64,000 nucleotides of DNA from Eleginops maclovinus (lineage: Eukaryota > Chordata > Actinopteri > Perciformes > Eleginopidae). Position 1 is the stretch's first letter. The number at the start of each line of letters is the position of its first letter. The DNA lies in the NCBI RefSeq assembly GCF_036324505.1, contig NC_086361.1, forward strand, positions 8,220,328 through 8,284,327. The letters are read 5' to 3'. The translations under genes were made by a program, and so were the position numbers. Positions 10,241 through 20,975 of this stretch are shown here, piece by piece. Under the pieces are notes generated by a model. It worked only from the letters and a program-made list of their open reading frames with translations. It did not search any database and was not told the DNA's origin.

Positions 10241-10403
10241 AAATAATGTGTTAAATAAGGGAGAGAGCCCAAGGCAGAGAGCCCAAGGCCCGGGCATGGC
10301 TCAGCTCCAGCCCCACTGCATCCACCACCTACTGAAGGCACAGGGTCTCAGATCTGCACAGCGCCACCGTCAGTCCTGGTGTCTCATTGCTGCTAACGTC
10401 CAG
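10241..10403 (-). pseudogene. Tx1-like LINE end fragment (copy B)
   Basis: It matches 18,234-18,396, the low-coordinate end of the Tx1-like LINE. The match stops at about 10403, where a CCCCAAG minisatellite and an unrelated transposon begin. Confidence 0.7.
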
Positions 10404-10462
10404 CCGGGCCCCAAGCCCCAAGCCCCAAGCCCCAAGCCCCAAGCTCCAAGCTCCAAGCTCTG
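10404..10462 (+). repeat. CCCCAAG minisatellite
   Basis: About five tandem CCCCAAG units followed by two CTCCAAG units, exactly at the junction between the LINE fragment and the next transposon. Confidence 0.85.
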
Positions 10463-10535
10463 GCAAAGCCTTGTCAGCAGGCCTGGTTATATCTTTACAC
10501 AGGTTATTGACATGTCAATATTTTCAGGTTTAATT

Positions 10536-10868
10536 ATGGCAAAAACAGCTGCAGAAAGGCAGAGGGAGTACAGGGCCAGAAGAAACGAGAAACCAGAGAA
10601 AAGGGAAAGCTATCTGAGGAATGAGAGGCAGAGATGGAGGAGAGATGTTGAGGCAGGAAAGAAGAAAGGAATCAACGAGTTGAGTGAGAGAGGTCAGAGG
10701 ACAAGGAGAAAGAAGTGGCGCCAGGCTAAGAGACGTCAGAAGAAAAGGGAGCAGTGTGAGGCAACCCATCCTGTACCTGTACCTGAAACAGAAGGTCATG
10801 TGCTTATGTCACATGAGGCTACAAGGTTAGAAAAATACTTGTGTGGAGTCACAACATGGCGTATGTAA
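10536..10868 (+). CDS. Basic coiled N-terminal exon/ORF of the unclassified transposon
   Basis: The ATG at 10536 opens about 110 residues rich in Arg, Lys and Glu (AERQREYRARRNEKPEKRE, RRKKWRQAKRRQKKRE). Such repeats of basic helices begin many eukaryotic transposase-like proteins and may bind DNA. A possible donor (GTATGT) lies at 10860, and an acceptor lies just before 11062, but that pair does not join the two frames, so the splice is unresolved. It may instead be a separate small ORF. Confidence 0.5.
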   Translation: MAKTAAERQREYRARRNEKPEKRESYLRNERQRWRRDVEAGKKKGINELSERGQRTRRKKWRQAKRRQKKREQCEATHPVPVPETEGHVLMSHEATRLEKYLCGVTTWRM

Positions 10869-11068
10869 ACATCAATTATTTTCAGTTAAACATGAAGCAT
10901 TTAAATTAAATCAGACATTGTCTTCTGTAGCTACTGTTTTAAGTGCAATGTTAAGTGCAATGTTTTAAGTGCAATTCACTATCTAATACCATTCTACAAC
11001 ACTTATTCACTTCAGTGTGGTTGCTCAACAACTTAATGTAGCAATTCATTTTCTTTTTCAGACAATTT

Positions 11069-13120
11069 GTGCAGGGAAAGAAAAAAACAAGGAAATCCAA
11101 AGATAAGATGAAAAAAAAGATAGCAGAACTAGAGAAATTACTTCAACAACAGAGGCAGCAGAAAGAGAAATACAAAAAAAGGCTACAGCGTGTACAGAAG
11201 GACTTACCAAGATCACCACCATCACCAGTCAGGAAAACTTTACAATACCACAACATTCTCACAAGTCAAATAAGGGATACGTACAGAAAGGCAAGGAATG
11301 AAAAGGAAAGGCAGTTGATATCTAGAGTAGTGGTAGGTGGAATCGTGAAAAAATACAGGATGCTAAAAATGTCAGAGTGCGCCTTGGGTTTTTCCAAGAA
11401 ACGTAGGAACCTGAGCAGCTGGGGAATAGGGAAATTCGAACGGAAGAGGATCACAACTTTTGATGTCACCAAGAAGAAAGTGAATGACTTCTTTACCCGC
11501 GATGATGTCAGCAGAATGACCACGGGGAAGAAGCAAACCTCAACAAAGCATAAACAAAAGATGCAAAAGCGGTTCCTCGTCGACACGATGAAAAACCTTC
11601 ATCGAAAGTACATCTCAGAGAATCCAGGAAGACTGTCATATTCGTTGTTTTGTCGCCTCCGGCCTTTCTGGGTGGTAAAGCCATCTCTTGCAGATCGGGA
11701 CACCTGCATGTGCAAACTTCACGAAAACCTTGTGTTTGTCACCCAGAAGCTCAAGCTGCTTCAGCTCATTAAAACATCAGAGCTTGAAGAGCTAGTCGCT
11801 CAGATTTGTTGCAATACCTCCAATAAGCACTGCATGTATGGCGAGTGCAATCAGTGTAAGAAGGAAGTTATTCCAATGTCCAACTTATACAAGCCAGAAG
11901 AAGAGGTTGTCTGTCCCCAATGGGTTATGAAAGAAAAACCAAAAAAAAATGAGGATGAAAAAACAGTGAAAATTACTGTAAAAGAAGACATGCACACATC
12001 TCAGGCAAATCTGGTTGAAATGTTTCACTCACTGCTTCACAGATTCCGCAGACATCTGTTTAACATTAAAAAACAGTACACCCACTGTCGTGTTTTGAAG
12101 AGGCACATGCCCATGGATGAGTGCCTCATTCACATAGATTTTTCGGAAAATTACACCTGCAGATATGGCGCAGAGATCCAGTCTGTCCACTTTGGCGCAT
12201 CTCATGAGCAAGCTGTCTTGCACACTGGGGTGCTCTATGTTGGACAGCAGGACCACCCAACCTGCTTCACAAGCATCTCACCATCACGCCACAAGTCTCC
12301 TCCAGCTATATGGGCGCACCTCAGCCCCGTGCTTGACTACATTAAAGAGGAACATCCGAACATCAAAACTGTCCACTTTTTTAGTGACAGTCCAAGCACA
12401 CAGTACAGACAAAAGGGCAATTTTTTCCTTTTTTGCACAGAGCTGGAGAAGAGGGGCTTCAGGGCAGGCTCCTGGAACTTCTTTGAGGCAGGTCACGGGA
12501 AGGGAGCACCAGATGGGGTAGGTGCAACCCTGAAAAGGGCCGCAGATGCACTCATCAGCCAAGGCCAAGACATCACGAACGCTGTGACCCTGTACAGGGT
12601 GCTGAAAGAGAACACTACTGTGAAATTGTTCTTTGTTGAGGAACAAACCATAGAGGAAGCACTTCAGCGCATGCCAGCTAGTCTGCCTGTCGTTCAGTCC
12701 ACAATGAGAATCCATCAAGTAGTTTACATAGCTCCTGGAAAGATTGTTCACAGAGATGTAAGCTGTATGTGTATGGTTGACAAGAAGACACTGGACTGTC
12801 AGTGCTTCAATGCCCAACAGTTCACATTTCACAATGTTTCAACCACTGTACCTCAGGCAGACATGTGTGGGAGATGGTGCGTCATCAGGTATGACAACGA
12901 AATATACCCTGGAATAGTTCTCGCCACAGATGAAACCAATGTGCAGGTGAGGTGCATGAGCTGTGCTGGACCAAACAGATACTTCTGGCCTCTCCATGAT
13001 GACATCTTGTGGTATCCTTTTGAGGATGTCCTCGACCAAATTGAAGCCCCTAATCCAGTCACAACTCGGCATATGGAAATCAAGAAGGAAGTGTGGGCAA
13101 GGCTCCAGCAATTGCTGTGA
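11069..13120 (+). CDS. Large transposase-like protein, uninterrupted, family unassigned
   Basis: This is the longest undamaged frame in the window apart from L1 ORF2: 683 codons. The frame is open from the acceptor at 11061; its first triplet at 11069 is GTG, so translation probably enters by splicing. It begins with a Lys-rich coiled coil (about 1-45), then a Cys/His-rich middle (CMCKLHE about 214; CCNTSNKHCMYGECNQCK about 244-262). The core has IHIDFSENY (about 355), FFSDSPSTQY (about 440) and FFEAGHGKGAPDGVGA (about 475-490), a spaced Asp-Asp-His/Asp pattern suggestive of an RNase H-fold transposase. A C-terminal segment (CGRWCVIRYDNEIYPGIVL) could be a small Tudor-like barrel. Similar proteins are abundant and unnamed in fish genomes. 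The catalytic assignment is inference. Confidence 0.6.
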   Translation: MQGKKKTRKSKDKMKKKIAELEKLLQQQRQQKEKYKKRLQRVQKDLPRSPPSPVRKTLQYHNILTSQIRDTYRKARNEKERQLISRVVVGGIVKKYRMLKMSECALGFSKKRRNLSSWGIGKFERKRITTFDVTKKKVNDFFTRDDVSRMTTGKKQTSTKHKQKMQKRFLVDTMKNLHRKYISENPGRLSYSLFCRLRPFWVVKPSLADRDTCMCKLHENLVFVTQKLKLLQLIKTSELEELVAQICCNTSNKHCMYGECNQCKKEVIPMSNLYKPEEEVVCPQWVMKEKPKKNEDEKTVKITVKEDMHTSQANLVEMFHSLLHRFRRHLFNIKKQYTHCRVLKRHMPMDECLIHIDFSENYTCRYGAEIQSVHFGASHEQAVLHTGVLYVGQQDHPTCFTSISPSRHKSPPAIWAHLSPVLDYIKEEHPNIKTVHFFSDSPSTQYRQKGNFFLFCTELEKRGFRAGSWNFFEAGHGKGAPDGVGATLKRAADALISQGQDITNAVTLYRVLKENTTVKLFFVEEQTIEEALQRMPASLPVVQSTMRIHQVVYIAPGKIVHRDVSCMCMVDKKTLDCQCFNAQQFTFHNVSTTVPQADMCGRWCVIRYDNEIYPGIVLATDETNVQVRCMSCAGPNRYFWPLHDDILWYPFEDVLDQIEAPNPVTTRHMEIKKEVWARLQQLL

Positions 13121-13307
13121 ACTCAGGGTTGAGGTTGAACGAAGAATACAAACATTTTCCAACCTTTTTAAAGTTTTTTAAGCATTCCCATGTTGATGAA
13201 CGTTCTTTCATAGTTTTTATGCATGCATGTTCCAGTAGTTTGTCATTCACTAATATGATTTTGCGAAGTGAGAATGCAGAGAAATAAGATTTACTTCAGA
13301 CCAAAGA

Positions 13308-13340
<33 letters not shown>

Positions 13341-14207
13341 CTCCTCCAGCTTCAAGATTCAAAACCACCACACACAGTACACACACACACACACACAGTC
13401 TGGCTGGCTGGCATGAACATTAACTCTCTTCACCCACGATCAACACTAAACATAACAGACTCATCTTATGTGGAGTAACTGGTAGTTTCATTTACCAGTA
13501 GGCCTACATTTTATGAGCAGCTTGCCACTGGGAATGTCCTATTGACCCAACCATGGGGTTTCAGCTGATACCACATGTTTTTATAATGGGTAAAATGTGT
13601 ATATGATGTGATGAATAATCCTTGTTTAGTCAACCCTGTTACAATGGGTCAACCCTGTTATGACCAACTCAACCCTGTTATGAGATACAATTTTTAATTT
13701 TTTTAAATATACAAACCAAATGTAACATCAGGAGGTTTTCTGTTGTGTACATTAGATTGTGATAGACATACCAAGGTGAAGTTGTTAAATATTAAATGAC
13801 GTTATTGCACATTTTGAGTATTTTACAGAGTGAAATAATAAATGGTTGTCCTTTTTTCAGAATTACGATGGAAAAAACCCTTTTCCCTTGTGTTTTGTTT
13901 AGTATCAAAATGTTACAGTAAATAAAGGGACAGCTAAATTATTAAGTCATCCTAGTGGCTTCTTACTACCGTGTTATAAAAATCAGTAATGGCAATACCA
14001 AATGACCGTGACGGGGTTGAAAAAAATATTGACTTGTGTCAAATAAAAACCCATAAATACTATTTAAAATTGTATGTTAAGGTGGGAAAATCTTGTTTCT
14101 ATGCAGTAGAGAAATGACCAAATCACATGAAATAAAAAAAAACCCACATTTTAACCTACTTTTTTCTCACCCTCTTCAACCAAAAAGGGCACCGTTTCTG
14201 TAGAATG
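13121..14207. other. Non-coding 3' part of the unclassified transposon
   Basis: It contains two CA microsatellites (13311-13339 and about 13381-13397), three direct TCAACCCTGTTA-type repeats (13634-13680), a later GGGGTTGA on the opposite sense (14013-14020), and AT-rich filler. No coding frame. Confidence 0.55.
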
Positions 14208-16138
14208 ACCCGGGTAATGCCGCACAGCTCGCACTTGTCCTGCGCTATGTAACGATATCGGGTGTCAAGGAGCGTTTTGTCAAATATGAGGATGTAACTT
14301 GTGGCAGGCGAGCTGATGACATTTCTGCTCTTATTTTTTCTTTCCTCGAGGAATATGAATGTTGTCTGGACAAAGTTGTGGCACAGTGTTACGATGGCGC
14401 AGCAGTAATGGCATCTGGACTAAATGGGGTGCAAGCGAAAGTTAAGGAGAGGGCACCCATGGCCTTATTCATTCACTGTTATGCACATCGTCTTAATTTA
14501 GTACTGACTCAAGGGGCCTCAAAGCTTAAAGAATGCAAGGTCTTTTTTGCCAACCTGAATGGCCTCGCTGCGTTCTTCTCCAGATCCCCGAAGCGCACTC
14601 AACTACTGGATGAAATGTGCAAGCGGCGTCTTCCTCACGTTGCACCAACGCGGTGGCAATATACATCAAGACTGGTAAATGCAGTCCATGAGAAGAGGGT
14701 TGCGTTAAAGGAGTTGTTTGATCACATACTGGAACACCATGATGAGTATGACGAGGACACTGTGTTTTGTGCAGATGGATTTAATAAGCGTCTGAATGAT
14801 TTTGAGTTTTGTTTTTTGCTCAACACATTTAATGGCCTTTTTGAGCATGCTGACGTGCTCTTTGGAAAACTACAGAAGAAAACATTGGATGTACAGTTCT
14901 GCATGGCAAGAGTGAACGAGTTTTGTGACACAGTTAAGCGAGCGAGGGGCGGATTCAATCAGATCTATGAAGAAACATTGAGCATCTCAGGTGGTCCAAG
15001 CGCGCGCAGAGGCCAGGGCGCAGCGCAAGGCGACCTTCGCGCACACTTCCAACAACTCCACAGCAACATCTGGACAACATTCTTTGTCAGATACGGAATC
15101 GATTTCAAGACCATGAAAAACTATTGTTTCTCTCCCTTCTGGACCCCCAGCACTTTCAGACATACCGGAGAAAGTTTCCACAAACAGCCTTTTCCAGCTT
15201 AACACAAAGTCACGGCGCACTGTTAGATCTGCCCCGACTGAAAACAGAACTGACTGTAATGTATGCCATGACTGATTTTGAAGGGAAAGGTCCAGCTGAT
15301 CTCCTTGATTTTCTTAGGAGCAAAGAACTGAGTGAGAGTATGGGACAGCTTTACGCACTGGCTTGTTGGGCTGTGACAATCCCTGTGTCCACAGCTTCTG
15401 TCGAGCGGTCATTTTCGGCCTTAAAGCGAATCAAAACATACGCCAGAAACACGACTGGACAGATGCGGCTTTCAGCATTGGCCTCCATGTCGATAGAAAA
15501 GGATTTGTTGTTGGAACTTAAACGCACAGATAAACTGTACAACCAAGTCATTGAAGTCTTCTTGAGGAAAGAAAGGAGAATGGATTGTGTGTTGAAATAA
15601 GTGTTTTCGGGGACAGTCGTTTTGGTGAGTGCAAGTATTTTATTTAATTTTTCACATTTAATATGTTTTGAAAAATGAAAAACTAAATTCTTGCATTTCT
15701 GTAAATATGTAAATAATATGGCGCAGCTATGTGATTGTAGTGGAAGTACACAGAGACTTGTTTCATTGAACAAATGTGGCTGTCTTATATTAAACTGCAA
15801 TTTCGCAATTTAGTGTACAATCTTGTTAAAGCTTGCCTATTCTTGGTGGACGTATTCAAACTTTTGGACAAATCATTTTAAATTCCGTTTTATTTGTAAG
15901 TTTGACAGGACCAGTATAATGTTTTAATTGCTGATGTGGGTTTATTGATTTTTAAATGCTCTGGAAAATAGCCCATGTTGTACGCGATTGAGGCGATCCA
16001 GCACCCTGTAGTGCGTGTTTCTGTGTATTATTTCTCCCTCTCTATCATAAATGATGGTATTATGAGGAATATTTGTTCAAGTCGGACTACGTAGGACATC
16101 ACTGAAGGCCTAGGTGTGAAATGCACGGCCCGCCACTG
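14208..16138 (+). mobile_element. 5'-truncated hAT (ZMYM1-like transposase) with intact 3' terminus
   Basis: The right end reads, on minus, CAGTGGCGGGCCGTGCATTT, a common fish hAT terminus, ending at 16138. The left end is lost at the junction with the previous transposon, so no target duplication can be tested. The 3' non-coding part runs from 15601 to 16138. Confidence 0.75.
14213..15600 (+). pseudogene. hAT transposase, C-terminal two thirds, frameshifted
   Basis: The reading begins mid-protein (ALVLRYVTISGVKERFV), with an ATG at 14378 that is internal. CYDGAAVMASGLNGVQ and HCYAHRLNLVL are the hallmarks of the hAT catalytic and insertion domains seen in ZMYM1-like transposases. The first frame ends at 15202. 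The continuation is in another phase from about 15124 and carries the C-terminal dimerisation block (STASVERSFSALKRIKT, about 15,385-15,435) and the natural stop at 15600. A frameshift near 15.12-15.2 kb and the missing N-terminus make it inactive. Confidence 0.8.
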
Positions 16139-16194
16139 CTGTAATCTCCTTGCTTTAAAAAGGCACTTTAAGTAAACATTGGCACTACTTACCC
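16139..16194. other. Short linker between hAT and tandem unit copy C
   Basis: 56 bp with no match elsewhere in the window that I can see. Confidence 0.4.
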
Positions 16195-17622
16195 CACCGA
16201 TTCTCCCTTCAGGTGCCTCGAGTTCGACGTGTACATGGTACACACACACACACACACACGAAACGCTGCTATGTGAGAAAACACCTCGCAAAGCAAACAG
16301 AGCCTCACAAGGCCACCGCTTGTTCCAAGGCCAGAACCCGGGGCAACGCTCCTCACATCTCTGTGAGACGAGAGAGAAGGAGGCAAGGGAGGAGAGCAAG
16401 TAATGAAATGAGACCAGACTAGACATGATAGCATGAATGTAAAACGGGTTGAGGGAACAAGAAATATATAGGGCAGGAGCGAGAAAAGAGGAAATAAAGT
16501 GAGAGTGCAGGGACGATTGAGGATAAGGGTTCTAAGAGAGGTTGCATGGAGAGTGGGAGGAAATATGAAGACCTACAAGACGGCTTGAAATATATTGCAG
16601 CAGGGATAGGTAAGGTGAAAGGGGGTGAAAACAGGGAATTAATACCAGGAAGGACCATGTAAAGTTTACGAGATGGTGTAAAGTTTCCAACATGTTGTCT
16701 TTTTGATGTACGACTTCTTTAAAAGTCAAAACTTACAATGAAGTTGTAAAGCTAGCTGAGAAGCAAAACACAGACAAGGAACAAGGAATAAATGACAGAA
16801 AAAATGCAAAACATTCCTGTGAATAATATTTATCTAGGGCTTTTATTGTGAAAGGTATAATTGATATAATTATGTATTTGTTATGAATTTTGTATTTGTG
16901 TGAAATGATTTCAAAGGGATTTTAAATTTCTAGCACTTTTGAATTATTATTGTCTCTATAGCTTGATAAAGAAATATTATGATTTATTAGAATAATTCTA
17001 TCTTTTTGTATTAGTCATTTTCCAACAGATTCCCCATTCATATCATTCAAAGACTAATGTATTAAATAAGTCATGTTTGAATAACAGGGTTCCTGCAGTT
17101 GCTTGAAATCCTTGAAAACATTTTCATTATAATTTTGAGTTTGGTTTGAAAAGTTCTTGAAACTGATCTTTTGTTTCCATTTTAAATTTGTCAATTTCTT
17201 GCTCTTTTGTTGTGTTACTGCACCATAAAATGCAATGAAACGGGATGAGGAAGAGCAATAATTAGTGTCCTGTTTATACTGTATGCACTTTATGTAATTT
17301 ACCACAGCAGTAAGGGGCTGAAAACACTTGAAAGTTCTCCTTGAAATGCTTCAGTTTGACCTCTTAGACGGGCTGGAGACCTTTTGAATTACCACAGTGC
17401 CTCGCTGCTCTACTCTTCTCCTTACTCTGGCTTTGTGTTTTTAAGAACCTGTGTTTTATGTCTTTCAGCAATCTGCCAAAATCCACAATGATAAAGATCC
17501 ACAAGCTGCAGGATCCAGAGAGGATGTGCAGCGAAGCTCAGGAGGAGGAAGAAGAGGACGTTTAAGAATAAAAGAGACGGACGTTAGCATGGTGTGAACC
17601 TTGCTGGATATTTCAGTATTCT

Positions 17623-17653
<31 letters not shown>

Positions 17654-18233
17654 ACTAAAGAGACAGGGATAAGTGTTTGTGTTGCCCAGATGCAGATTAA
17701 CCATCTCAAAAGCTTTACGGAGAGAAAGGGTCAGAAAAACTCTGCAGAGACAACATTGCTACTGTTCAAGTAAGGAAGGTTCACCCATAACCAACTGGCA
17801 TTATTGTACGTTTTGAGGGATTAGGGAATAGGTTGGGGAGATTGGGTAAAACATCCTTAGTTTTGTGCCTTAATGCAAGATACAGTTGAGCTCAAATTGA
17901 TTAAAAACTGGAGTCAGACTATGTGGAGCACTTCCAAAGTTACAGTCTTTTCATACAATTGTATTTTTCTCCAAAATCTGAGTTTTGTTCCACAGTTGAC
18001 GGACAAATAAAAGCTGTTTTTGTGCATAAAACACCTTTTTTTTAGATTTGTTTATCTATATCAGTTTGCTAATACATGTTTGAGAAGATTTAAGAAAGGT
18101 ATTGTTACCAGCTGATAGATTAAAACATCAGAGCAACAGAACAGAAGTTAATTATAAGCACAGGACCTAACCTGCACTGACAACAAACCAACAAGGATGA
18201 TGACTTGATTTATCTGGAGGTCATTAACTATAA
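16195..18233 (+). repeat. Tandem unit copy C: partial S1 plus S2
   Basis: It matches 8208-10240 with few substitutions and small indels. It begins inside S1 at CACCGATTCTCCC. It carries the micro-exon (16213-16237) and terminal exon (17469-17565) candidates and a GT repeat (17625-17653). The adjacent LINE is the most complete version of the Tx1-like element. Confidence 0.85.
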
Positions 18234-18383
18234 ATAATGTGTTAAATAAGGGAGAGAGCCCAAGGCAGAGAGCCCAAGGCCCGGGCATCGCTCAGCTCCG
18301 GCCCCACTGCATCCACCACCTACTGAAGGCACAGGGTCTCAGATCTGCACAGCGCCACCGTCAGCCCTGGTGTCTCATTGCTG

Positions 18384-19583
18384 CTAACGTCCAGGCTGGC
18401 TCCATGAATCAGCGGCTCTTTTAACAACCAGTGCACAGTCAGTCTTTGGACACCTTTTATGGTTAAAAAGGGCCCAAGACTTAAAGACACCCTGATAAAA
18501 AGGAGGTAGCCCACTTAACTTTAAAATGTTTAAATCAGTTAAAAACAGAGCAGCATCCAGCCCCAGGTTACTCGCGCGTCTTAGAATGCAGCTGCTCTCA
18601 TCTCTCCACACCAAATCAGCCGGGCCGGTAAGATACCTTTGCAGAAACTGCACTCTAAAAGTGTCTGTTCGGCTGGCCAGGTGGACAAGGCCCTGTCCCC
18701 CCTCCTCTCTAGATAAAAACAGCACCCCTTGTGGCACCCAGTGTAGCCCATCCCAAAAGAAATCTACCAATCTCTTTTGTATTTGGGCCAGTAGGCCTGA
18801 GGGAGGGTCTACACAGGTAAGACGGTGCCACAGTTGGGATGCCACAAGGTTGTTTAAAACCAAAACTCTACCTTTAAAAGACATCTGCGGGAGCAGCCAC
18901 TTCCATTTGGACAGTTTTTCCTCAATCTTCTCTGTGACGTTCTCCCAGTTCTTCTGGACTATATTTGTGTTCCCTACGAACACACCCAGGTACTTTATGC
19001 CATCTCTTTTCCATGTCATGCCCTGGGGAAGACGTGGGAGACCGCCACGCCACTCACCGACAGCGAGGGCCTCACTCTTCTTCCAATTGACCCTCGCTGC
19101 CCATGCTGAACTAAAATCTGTCACAATATTGGTTAAAATGTCTGCATCCCTCTGGTCACTAATAAAAACAACGATGTCGTCCGCATACGCAGATAAAACC
19201 GTGTTTCCATTAAAACCAGGTAAAAACAGCCCTTGGAATTTGGAGCGTATTTTGCAGAGGAGGGGTTCTAGGGAGAGTGCATAGAGCCTCCCAGACAGAG
19301 CACAGCCCTGCCGGACCCCTCTACACACTCTAAAAGGAGCACACAGCCCACCGTTGAACTTCAGCACACTCTCAATCTTATTGTACAACACTTTGATCTT
19401 AGCTATGAAACCAGCGCTGAACCCAAACTTCTCCATTACTTTCCAGAGGAAGCTGTGCTCGACGCGGTCAAAAGCCTTTTCCTGATCTAGAGAAATCAGA
19501 CCAGTATTAATGCCCAATGAGCTGGAGACCTCCAAAACATCTCGAATCAGGTGAACATTGTCCACCATGGACCTGCCGGGCAC
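18384..19583 (-). pseudogene. Tx1-like LINE ORF2, reverse transcriptase to C-terminal half
   Basis: 399 open codons contain the polymerase core: DQEKAFDRVEH (Asp of motif A), GVRQGCALSG (motif B) and SAYADDIVVF (motif C with YADD), then KYLGVFVGNT and the conserved KWKWLLPQ/VDFFWDGLHWVPQ block. The protein would copy its own RNA at a nicked target in the nucleus. At the low-coordinate end the frame shifts: the WLLKEPLIHG segment continues in another phase. At 19583 it is interrupted by the hAT. Highly similar to 6.6-7.46 kb and 31.36-32.15 kb. Confidence 0.85.
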
Positions 19584-19949
19584 CAGTGATGGGCAGTAGC
19601 GCCGCTACATGTAGCGAAGCTATTAGTTAAACTACATTTTCCAGTAGCTTGACCGTAGCGTCGCTGCTTTATGAATCAAGTAACTTTCCTGTAGTGACGT
19701 TATTTTTTTGATCAAGTAGCGACGTAGCGTCCACAAACGCTACAAAATCCAGGACATAACTAAGAAATGAAACCAGGTTTGCTATTTTGAAACAACAATC
19801 AGAGTGAACAATCAATCAGAGTTGTTAGTTGGACATGTTCATGGTTCATGCGCGAGCTTCTACTCTGCCTCTCCTGTCTGACTGTATCTATCGAAACATG
19901 CGCATGCGTACGGCAGTGGAACTCGCAGAAAGACACACACAGACACACG

Positions 19950-20110
19950 TACATGACAGGATGGAGGATGAGACAGGAGGAGAGCGAGAAGATCAGCCAA
20001 CTGGCCCTACCACACCGTGGCCTTATCTTCAGACATATATGACACTTGTTGAATCCTCAGATACAAAGTACGTGTTCACATGTCTGCTTTGCAATCCAAA
20101 AAGTAAGAAC
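19950..20110 (+). CDS. hAT transposase, candidate first exon (half BED finger)
   Basis: The frame reads WPYLQTYMTLVESSDTKYVFTCLLCNPKSK, with the aromatic start and CxxC of a BED finger. The histidine half should follow, but the next exon begins after it at about 20976 (RVHPNKMEWLD). A short middle exon or a deletion must account for the gap. Possible donors (GTAAGA at 20102) are present. Boundaries are approximate. Confidence 0.45.
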
Positions 20111-20166
20111 TCACATTCAGGTGAATCACTAATTTCCCTCAAAGTGCAATGTCTAGCATCAACTCA

Positions 20167-20449
20167 GTTGAGCGCGTTTACATGCACACTAATAAACCGA
20201 TTATTATCGGGTTTTTGTAGTTATCTGGTTATTCAAGTACTCATGTAAACGGAATAAACCTATATTCCTTATCCGTTTACTGCCGTTATCGGTTTATGAA
20301 AACCCGTTTAACACACCTAGGTTTCTGTGTGTCAATATTCAGATTTCTTAAATGCATGTATACACCTTAAACGGTTTATTAATTCATTCATTATTCATAC
20401 CCGTTTATTGTCAGTAATCGTTTTTTTGTGTGCATGTAAACGCAAATCC
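20167..20449. mobile_element. 283-bp MITE inside the hAT first intron
   Basis: Inverted ends share GCGTTTACATGCACAC (20174-20189 and complement 20428-20443). CAACTCA occurs on both sides (20160-20166 and 20450-20456) as a likely target duplication. The interior is AT-rich with repeated CCGTTTA/ACGGTTTA motifs and codes for nothing. The long terminal match and 7-8-bp duplication suggest a hAT-type MITE. Confidence 0.75.
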
Positions 20450-20456
20450 CAACTCA

Positions 20457-20975
20457 CTTTAACCAAGTGTTGTATCTAAATTAGTCAAACGAAAGCTACC
20501 CAGCTAACTAGCAACCAGTGTGTGGTGGGAAGGGACTAGCCAAGTGGCTAGGCCCTAGTGTTTTTTTAAAAGCTTATGTAGTTTTTATAATTGTAAAATT
20601 CGATTAGCTTGGTGTTTTATCAGGTTCAGATATTCAGACATGAGTGATGTTCAAGGTCCTTGGCCAATGGCCATATAAAGCTCATGTGGCCAAGCCTAGC
20701 TATTTGTTTGACATAGCCTAACACTCATCAAAATTGTCAACTGCAGTTCATTTGTTACTTTATTGGCGCCTTTAATTTCCATATAGTCAAATCTGATGAG
20801 TGCTACTAAATACTATCATTAGAGAGCAGTAGTGAAACTTGGATATTGTAATTTCATGGCCTAGCTTACCAGACAGGATGTTTACACAAATCTGTTTTAA
20901 GGCTTATTTACACAGATAAGAGCTTTTAGGGAGTTTGGGACCACAAAATAATTATGAATCAATCATTTCTTCTTT
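20457..20975. other. hAT intron sequence
   Basis: AT-rich, no open frame of interest, ending in the acceptor before 20976. Any missing middle exon of the BED finger would have to be here or before the MITE; I could not find one. Confidence 0.5.

Larger units (their letters stand above)
10463..14207 (+). mobile_element. Unclassified DNA transposon with a D-D-x catalytic-like ORF
   Basis: This block interrupts copy B of the tandem unit. It holds a basic N-terminal ORF (10536-10868), a large ORF (11069-13120) and a long AT-rich 3' part with repeated TCAACCCTGTTA motifs (13634-13680). Read on minus, its right edge is GGTCATTCTACAGAAACG. No matching inverted terminus is visible near 10404-10530, so the left end is probably lost. 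The superfamily is not assigned. Confidence 0.55.

Noticed and set aside
18526..19284. 252-codon plus-strand frame antisense to the LINE (also at 31397-32188 and 7050-7526)
   Set aside because: It is the mirror of conserved LINE ORF2 codons; no independent motif, and it recurs only where the LINE does.
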